From NCBI GenBank assembly GCA_964019135.1, contig OZ025248.1:42835670-42899669 (forward strand): 64,000 nucleotides of DNA, read 5' to 3'. Each line of letters begins with the position of its first letter. The stretch's first letter is position 1. The notes beneath the pieces were generated by a model. The model ran no database searches. It worked only from the letters and a program-made list of their open reading frames with translations, and was not told the origin of the DNA. A program made the position numbers and the translations under genes. Shown in pieces: positions 57,242-64,000 of this stretch. This DNA comes from Arenicola marina (taxonomy: Eukaryota; Annelida; Polychaeta; Arenicolidae).

Positions 57242-57659
57242 AGTTGCATGTCGAGCTCTTTCCCGCCAAAACTAAAGAGGTCAAAATACAAATAAGAATC
57301 AGTCCTTGAATCATTCAAGATTGGTTTTGTCTATACTTCACCCATGCCAGACTGCCAAATAGTGTCTCTTAGCCTTGGCCGTGATATCAATTTACCACAA
57401 ATTTTCATTTCAGTGGTAAACGTCACCAGTCTGTGTGCTTCGCGATGCTTTGTTATAAGTAGCAGTGCCGCGACAGAGTGCTGTGGTGTCGCGGGATGGA
57501 CACGTTTGCCACACCACAGCCGAAACGGCGAGGTTTATCAGGTTTCTGAATTTATGGAATGGAACAATCGAGTTTTCTGCAAATATGTAAATTTAAATAT
57601 AAAATAATATAAATTTCGCCTGTGCTTAGTTTTGGCGGGAAAGAACTCGACATGCAACT
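57242..57659 (+). mobile_element. AGTTGCATGTCGAG MITE in satellite, copy 3
   Basis: 418 bp, TTCA flanks, 1143 bp after copy 2. A G at the GCGGGATGGACAC position opens an 87-codon frame shared with copies 4 and 5. That frame is not a gene. Confidence 0.95.
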
Positions 57660-58384
57660 TTCATTAAATCAACCCTAGAGGACCCTAGAGTATGCCTAAA
57701 CCTTCAAACCGGCCGAAAAAATTCAGTAAAGGACCTCAGTACCCCCCTATTTGGGCTCCGACCCCCCCTAATGAATGGTCAGGTCGGCCATTTTGGCGGC
57801 CATTAGCTCGAAATCTGGGAAGTGTCCCCTCCGTTTTATTTCATTAAATCAACCCTAGGGGATACTAGAGTACGCCTAAACCTTCAAACCGGCCGAAATA
57901 ATTCAGTAATAGACCTCAGTACCCCGCTATTTGGGGTCCGGCCCCCCCTAATGGATGGTCAGGTCGGCCATTTTGGCGGCCATTAGCTCGAAATCTGGGA
58001 CGTTTCGCCTTCGTTTTATTTCATTAAATCAACACTAGAGGACCCTAGAGTACGCCTAGACCTTCAAACCGGCCGAAATATTTCAGTAAAGGACCTCAGT
58101 ACCCCCGTAATTTGGGGTCCGACCCCCCCTAATGGGAGGTCAGGTCAGCCATTTTGGCGGCCACTAGCTCGAAATCTGGGAAGTGTCCCCTCCGTTTTAT
58201 TTAATTAAATCAACCCTACATGACCCTAGAGTACGCCTAAACCTTCAAAGCGGCCGAAATAATTCAGTAAAGGACCTCAGTACCCCCCAATTTGGGGTCC
58301 GCCCCCCCCTAATGGAAGGTCAGGTCAGCCATTTTGGCGGCCATTAGCTCGAAATCTGGGAAGTGTCCCCTCCGTTTTTTTTCA

Positions 58385-58802
58385 AGTTGCATGTCGAGCT
58401 CTTTCCCGCCAAAACTAAAGAGGTCAAAATACAAATAAGAATCAGTCCTTGAATCATTCAAGATTGGTTTTGTCTATACTTCACCCATGCCAGACTGCCA
58501 AATAGTGTCTCTTAGCCTTGGCCGTGATATCAATTTACCACAAATTTTCATTTCAGTGGTAAACGTCACCAGTCTGTGTGCTTCGCGATGCTTTGTTATA
58601 AGTAGCAGTGCCGCGACAGAGTGCTGTGGTGTCGCGGGATGGACACGTTTGCCACACCACAGCCGAAACGGCGAGGTTTATCAGGTTTCTGAATTTATGG
58701 AATGGAACAATCGAGTTTTCTGCAAATATGTAAATTTAAATATAAAATGATATAAATTTCGCCTGTGCTTAGTTTTGGCGGGAAAGAACTCGACATGCAA
58801 CT
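58385..58802 (+). mobile_element. AGTTGCATGTCGAG MITE in satellite, copy 4
   Basis: 418 bp, TTCA flanks, 1143 bp after copy 3: the same higher-order spacing. Confidence 0.95.
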
Positions 58803-59707
58803 TTCATTAAATCAACCCTAGAGGACCCTAGAGTACGCCTAAACCTTCAAACCGGCCGAAATAATTCAGTAAAGAACCTCAGTACCCCCCAATTTGGGGT
58901 CCGACCCCCCCTAATGGAAGGTCAGGTCAGCCATTTTGGCGGCCATTAGCTCGAAATCTGGGAAGTGTCCCCTCCGTTTTATTTCATTAAGTCAACCCTA
59001 CAGGACCCTAGAGTACGCCTAAACCTTCAAACCGGCCGAAAAAATTCAGTAAAGGACCTCAGTACCCCCCTATTTGGGCTCCGACCCCCCCTAATGAATG
59101 GTCAGGTCGGCCATTTTGGCGGCCATTAGCTCGAAATCTGGGAAGTGTCCCCTCCGTTTTATTTCATTAAATCAACCCTAGGGGATACTAGAGTACGCCT
59201 AAACCTTCAAACCGGCCGAAATAATTCAGTAATAGACCTCAGTACCCCGCTATTTGGGGTCCGGCCCCCCCTAATGGATGGTCAGGTCGGCCATTTTGGC
59301 GGCCATTAGCTCGAAATCTGGGACGTTTCGCCTTCGTTTTATTTCATTAAATCAACACTAGAGGACCCTAGAGTACGCCTAGACCTTCAAACCGGCCGAA
59401 ATATTTCAGTAAAGGACCTCAGTACCCCCGTAATTTGGGGTCCGACCCCCCCTAATGGGAGGTCAGGTCAGCCATTTTGGCGGCCATTAGCTCGAAATCT
59501 GGGAAGTGTCCCCTCCGTTTTATTTCATTAAATCAACCCTACATGACCCTAGAGTACGCCTAAACCTTCAAACCGGCCGAAATAATTCAGTAAAGGACCT
59601 CAGTACCCCCCAATTTGGGGTCCGCCCCCCCCTAATGGAAGGTCAGGTCAGCCATTTTGGCGGCCATTAGCTCGAAATCTGGGAAGTGTCCCCTCCGTTT
59701 TTTTTCA

Positions 59708-60125
59708 AGTTGCATGTCGAGCTCTTTCCCGCCAAAACTAAAGAGGTCAAAATACAAATAAGAATCAGTCCTTGAATCATTCAAGATTGGTTTTGTCTAT
59801 ACTTCACCCATGCCAGACTGCCAAATAGTGTCTCTTAGCCTTGGCCGTGATATCAATTTACCACAAATTTTCATTTCAGTGGTAAACGTCACCAGTCTGT
59901 GTGCTTCGCGATGCTTTGTTATAAGTAGCAGTGCCGCGACAGAGTGCTGTGGTGTCGCGGGATGGACACGTTTGCCACACCACAGCCGAAACGGCGAGGT
60001 TTATCAGGTTTCTGAATTTATGGAATGGAACAATCGAGTTTTCTGCAAATATGTAAATTTAAATATAAAATGATATAAATTTCGCCTGTGCTTAGTTTTG
60101 GCGGGAAAGAACTCGACATGCAACT
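59708..60125 (+). mobile_element. AGTTGCATGTCGAG MITE in satellite, copy 5
   Basis: 418 bp, TTCA flanks, 1323 bp after copy 4, that is 1143 plus one 180-bp monomer. Confidence 0.95.
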
Positions 60126-61031
60126 TTCATTAAATCAACCCTAGAGGACCCTAGAGTACGCCTAAACCTTCAAACCGGCCGAAATAATTCAGTAAAGAAC
60201 CTCAGTACCCCCCAATTTGGGGTCCGACCCCCCCTAATGGAAGGTCAGGTCAGCCATTTTGGCGGCCATTAGCTCGAAATCTGGGAAGTGTCCCCTCCGT
60301 TTTATTTCATTAAGTCAACCCTACAGGACCCTAGAGTACGCCTAAACCTTCAAACCGGCCGAAAAAATTCAGTAAAGGACCTCAGTACCCCCCTATTTGG
60401 GCTCCGACCCCCCCTAATGAACGGTCAGGTCGGCCATTTTGGCGGCCATTAGCTCGAAATCTGGGAAGTGTCCCCTCCGTTTTATTTCATTAAATCAACC
60501 CTAGGGGATACTAGAGTACGCCTAAACCTTCAAACCGGCCGAAATAATTCAGTAATAGACCTCAGTACCCCGCTATTTGGGGTCCGGCCCCCCCTAATGG
60601 ATGGTCAGGTCGGCCATTTTGGCGGCCATTAGCTCGAAATCTGGGACGTTTCGCCTTCGTTTTATTTCATTAAATCAACACAAGAGGACCCTAGAGTACG
60701 CCTAGACCTTCAAACCGGCCGAAATATTTCAGTAAAGGACCTCAGTACCCCCGTAATTTGGGGTCCGACCCCCCCTAATGGGAGGTCAGGTCAGCCATTT
60801 TGGCGGCCATTAGCTCGAAATCTGGGAAGTGTCCCCTCCGTTTTATTTCATTAAATCAACCCTACATGACCCTAGAGTACGCCTAAACCTTCAAACCGGC
60901 CGAAATAATTCAGTAACGGACCTCAGTACCCCCCAATTTGGGGTCCGACCCCCCCCTAATGGAAGGTCAGGTCAGCCATTTTGGCGGCCATTAGCTCGAA
61001 ATCTGGGAAGTGTCCCCTCCGTTTTTTTTCA

Positions 61032-61449
61032 AGTTGCATGTCGAGCTCTTTCCCGCCAAAACTAAAGAGGTCAAAATACAAATAAGAATCAGTCCTTGAA
61101 TCATTCAAGATTGGTTTTGTCTATACTCCACCCATGCCAGACTGCCAAATAGTGTCTCTTAGCCTTGGCCGTGATATCAATTTACCACAAATTTTCATTT
61201 CAGTGGTAAACGTCACCAGTCTGTGTGCTTCGCGATGCTTTGTTATAAGTAGCAGTGCCGCGACAGAGTGCTGTGGTGTCGCGGGATAGACACGTTTGCC
61301 ACACCACAGCCGAAACGGCGAGGTTTATCAGGTTTCTGAATTTATGGAATGGAACAATCGAGTTTTCTGCAAATATGTAAATTTAAATATAAAATGATAT
61401 AAATTTCGCCTGGGCTTAGTTTTGGCGGGAAAGAACTCGACATGCAACT
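61032..61449 (+). mobile_element. AGTTGCATGTCGAG MITE in satellite, copy 6
   Basis: 418 bp, TTCA flanks, 1324 bp after copy 5. Only a partial monomer separates it from the right inverted repeat. Confidence 0.95.
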
Positions 61450-61563
61450 TTCATTAAATCAACCCTAGAGGACCCTAGAGTACGCCTAAACCTTCAAACC
61501 GGCCGAAATAATTCAGTAAAGGACCTCAGTGGGTACTGAAATCATTTACTGATTCATTTATTA

Positions 61564-61782
61564 TTGATTTGAAGATTTTATCGTACCAAAGGGTCCCAAG
61601 TGGTTGATTTTATGCAATAAAACAGCGTTTTGCTTCTCGCTGTATCTCAAATTGGGGGCTAAATCTGTGGTCTAGAAGGTATCATTTGTGAGCTATTATC
61701 AAAATGACTAATTGGCTAATAGTGAATTTGCGGGCTGAAATTGGGGGCTCAATTTGCGGGCTAACTTTGATGCAGCGTCGAC
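61564..61782 (-). repeat. right terminal inverted repeat of satellite-bearing element
   Basis: Reverse complement of 47237-47444: GGTTGATTTTATGCAATAAA, TAAATCTGTGGTCTAGAAGG, CTTTGATGCAGCGTCGAC. It has an extra degenerate duplication of the CCCGCAAATT phrase. Outside GTCGAC the two flanks are unrelated, so the inverted repeat has definite ends. Confidence 0.92.
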
Positions 61783-63029
61783 ACTGGGGTTTGTCTGTTT
61801 GTCGGGTCGTATCGTATCGTTATTTATGAATACCGAAATCCCCCTAATCATATTGAGTACCAACAACCGACCGCGGTACCAAGAGTTCGTACCAAACGTC
61901 ATAAAACCCATTGCAAACGAATCTACTTACCGGAAATAACGCAACCAAATGAGTAATGACTTCTGACAAACGTAATCAATATACATAGAATATCATTTAT
62001 TTTCAAGGGATCACAAAACTGAACCTAAAACTTGGACCACGATTTTTTAAGCAAAAAGAATTGTGAAATAGGATATATGGCACTGTTTATACATCGTGGT
62101 GTGGCGTAACTTTATGAATATGCTACAGCGGCGGATCAAACGTTTGCATGCCGCGCATGCAGTCACGGGCGAGTTATACACGTTCGATCCCGGCCGTTCT
62201 CAGTCACGAATTTTACAATTCCCTGCTCACGTTAATAACAAAATATAATCCTGAGCAAGTATATATATATATATGCTTGCCATCAATAAATTCTTAGTCT
62301 TATTACGTACCACTTCAACTCGAAATTCTCACCCATCCGAATTCTTGGATTCGACATAGTTACAAGAGATTTAATTCGCGATATGCAGGCCCCGGACATC
62401 CCTCTTACTTAAACTTTCACGGAATGGCATCAGCAGATCACCGTATGAATCCCGCAGACAAATGTATTTACACGTCACATTATTATTTTTTGTTCTGGAT
62501 TTCCGTCCCACCTGTTATTTGGTCCGCGCATTCAGTGTCATTTACGTGAGCGGAAGTGTGACTTCACCAGATATTCGGTGTTTAGACACAAGGCGGAAGT
62601 GTTGTACAGTGGAAAGAAAACAGGGAACAGTTTTTAGGTACAATTTAGGGCATACAACTTCCGTGTCTGATCTGAGTTTAGACATTTGGGCCCAACGAAA
62701 CAGAACTAGGCTTACGCAGTCACTTTTATTTAAGGTAGGTAAAAGGTAAAAGTCTCCTGACAAAGTAGCCAAAGCCAAAACAGCAAAACACCGGCAAATG
62801 CCTAACTGATAACCACACCCACTGTTTTCTGCCATCGGTGCATCAAGTGCCCTGATCACAGACACAGGCTGCGGCCCTCAGCCTCAGGCTCAGGTTGTCT
62901 GATCGGCAGTGATTCTGATGCCAGTGGATGAGTCCCAGTGTCCCAGAGCTCCTTAAAATTATGGGACATCTGAAAAATAATGGGACATTAATTTAACTGA
63001 AATGTTATGTAGTCTGCTCACTATATATT
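61783..63029. other. non-genic
   Basis: A (TA)n run lies near 62260 and a B-box-like GTTCGATCCC near 62184. The open frames are short and match nothing I recognise. Confidence 0.4.
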
Positions 63030-63592
63030 GGCACGGACTAAAACGAGGAAGTTGAAGTCGAATGAAAATCCAACTTATTTACTATCCATTTGACCGAGAT
63101 ATATCTACTTCTGTCTAGGGCTATTATTTAAATGACCAATATCGCTGTTTGCGACCTGCGGAAGTCTTGTCGGCAAACCAAAATCTCGAGCCTGTGGCTA
63201 CCAGGCGTGGTGCGAGGTGTCGGCGTGGGGTGTGACGGGAGGGGAGGGAGGGTGGTGGAGAATTACTGGCCGCGCCGACATGGCTGGCTGGTTGGTGAAG
63301 CCTGGGCAAGAGTTGGTATAGGTAGATTTCGGTTCGCCGACGAGACTTCAGCAGGCAGCAAACGGCGATATTGGTCATTTGAATAACAGCCCTCGACAGA
63401 AGTGGATATATCTCGGTCAAATGGATACTAAATAAGTTGGATTTTCGTGTACAGCATTCAAACAAGTAAGTCTTTCAGCTGACATCAATTATATATGTGT
63501 ACCTGCCACTATATCTGCCCTAAAAGTACTTCCTCAAAAGTTCATCTACTTCCTCACTTCTTCAGTTTGACTTCCTCGTTTTAGTCCGTGCC
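63030..63592. mobile_element. 563-bp TIR element with 9-bp target duplication
   Basis: Ends GGCACGGACTAAAACGAGGA (63030) and CCTCGTTTTAGTCCGTGCC (63592); flanked by CTATATATT at 63021-63029 and 63593-63601. A second, inner inverted pair (about 63072-63160 against about 63355-63442: TTTACTATCCATTTGACCGA and ATGACCAATATCGC) makes the arms long. No transposase. Confidence 0.92.
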
Positions 63593-63601
63593 CTATATAT
63601 T

Positions 63602-64000
63602 AAGTAATTTACATTGTTCCCCATGTCCCCACACAACTCAATGATATACATCATTTGAAATATTTGTGTAACGCAGGATGTATATCTATCAGAATCATTG
63701 GCTTGGTTTATAGCTGTATCAGTATATATCTAATCCAACCTCAGTGTGATTCGGCTGCTTACCATTCAGTTTAAGCGTATGAGGATGTCTTGGGGTTATC
63801 AAAAAAATGAGGAAGTCTGCGGAAGTTTGAGAAAGTTTGAAGAAGTCTCCAAAAAGGGAAAGATAGCGGCAAGACATGCATTGTATCATGTCATCATAGC
63901 ACTCTGGCATATGACAACAGCAATATAAATGCAGCTTGATCTTAATATATTACTTGTGAGAGCTTTTGATGTGAAACATGACACTTCGCTCAACCGGTCT
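63602..64000. other. non-genic
   Basis: Contains GAGGAAGT/GGAAGTTT-type phrases near 63808-63850, similar in flavour to the neighbouring element. Nothing else was recognised up to the window end. Confidence 0.4.

Larger units (their letters stand above)
47445..61563. repeat. 180-bp satellite array, roughly 65 monomers
   Basis: CCTTCAAACCGGCCGAAA recurs at 180-bp spacing (for example 48001, 48181, 48361, 48541, 48721). Each full unit carries GGGGTCCGACCCCCCCTAAT, GGTCAGGTCGGCCATTTTGG, CGGCCATTAGCTCGAAATCT and CCTCCGTTTTATTTCATTAA. A 114-bp variant lacking about 66 bp between AATTTGGGGT and GTCCCCTCCG occurs near 49137, 49790, 53210, 53507, 54340 and 54810. Long blocks are repeated, so it has higher-order structure: sequence from about 47880 recurs from about 51957. 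Six MITE copies interrupt it. No gene. Confidence 0.98.

Noticed and set aside
57344..60073. Three identical 87-codon open frames (57344, 58487, 59810)
   Set aside because: They lie inside copies 3-5 of the MITE. Other copies have a stop at the same place (TAG for TGG), and the duplication follows the satellite. Not a conserved gene.
47445..61563. CRISPR-like regular direct repeats
   Set aside because: Units are 180 bp and contiguous with no unique spacers, in an animal genome: a satellite.
62120..62200. SINE or tRNA from a B-box-like GTTCGATCCC
   Set aside because: No A-box at the correct distance and no flanking duplication.

Overview
This is eukaryotic, animal nuclear DNA. Coding sequence is split into short exons with ordinary GT/AG introns, AATAAA signals are present, and most of the window is transposon-derived or tandemly repeated. 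The three genes recognised with confidence are orthologues of chordate/bilaterian genes (DGCR6, NDUFB2, PRDM4). Beside them are an IRG-like (immunity-related GTPase family) gene and a secreted-protein gene of a type I recall from amphioxus and cnidarians. I infer a marine invertebrate deuterostome, most likely an amphioxus (Branchiostoma), but the species is not proven by the sequence.

Layout. 0.5-1.0 kb: a tRNA-derived SINE and a 34-bp tandem repeat. 2.9-4.8 kb: single-coding-exon IRG-like quasi-GTPase gene (+). 6.5-10.1 kb: four-exon DGCR6 orthologue (-), with a SINE and a ~62-bp tandem repeat in intron 3 and a pogo/Tigger-like element in intron 1. 11.75-13.1 kb: 38 copies of a 35-bp minisatellite. 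13.4-21.7 kb: dense non-autonomous elements, ATATGTCC-type repeats and a 2.3-kb inverted repeat. 22.9-24.7 kb (perhaps to 27.06 kb): an incomplete multi-exon secreted-type gene (-). 25.6-31.5 kb: duplicated repeats and a 33-bp minisatellite. 33.6-34.9 kb: a large inverted repeat in which one arm carries a TTAA-flanked MITE and the other keeps the empty TTAA site. 38.1-38.6 kb: last two exons of NDUFB2 (+). 40.95-45.6 kb: complete eight-exon PRDM4 orthologue (-). 45.7-46.5 kb: decayed retrotransposon 3' end. 47.2-61.8 kb: a 180-bp satellite array bounded on both sides by ~200-bp inverted repeats and carrying six copies of the same MITE at the same monomer position. 61.8-64 kb: repeats, including a 563-bp TIR element with a 9-bp target duplication.

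The genes do not form an operon or pathway. They are independent nuclear genes (innate immunity-like, conserved coiled-coil protein, mitochondrial complex I, transcription factor) separated by repeats; IRG-like/DGCR6 and NDUFB2/PRDM4 are convergent pairs. No prokaryotic features, CRISPR arrays or rRNA genes were seen. The strongest candidates for something undescribed are the TIR-bounded satellite with its amplified MITE passenger, the degenerate IRG gene, and a perfectly palindromic 97-bp element with 9-bp target duplications. Exon boundaries were read by eye from splice motifs, phase continuity and remembered family sequences; no database search was possible.
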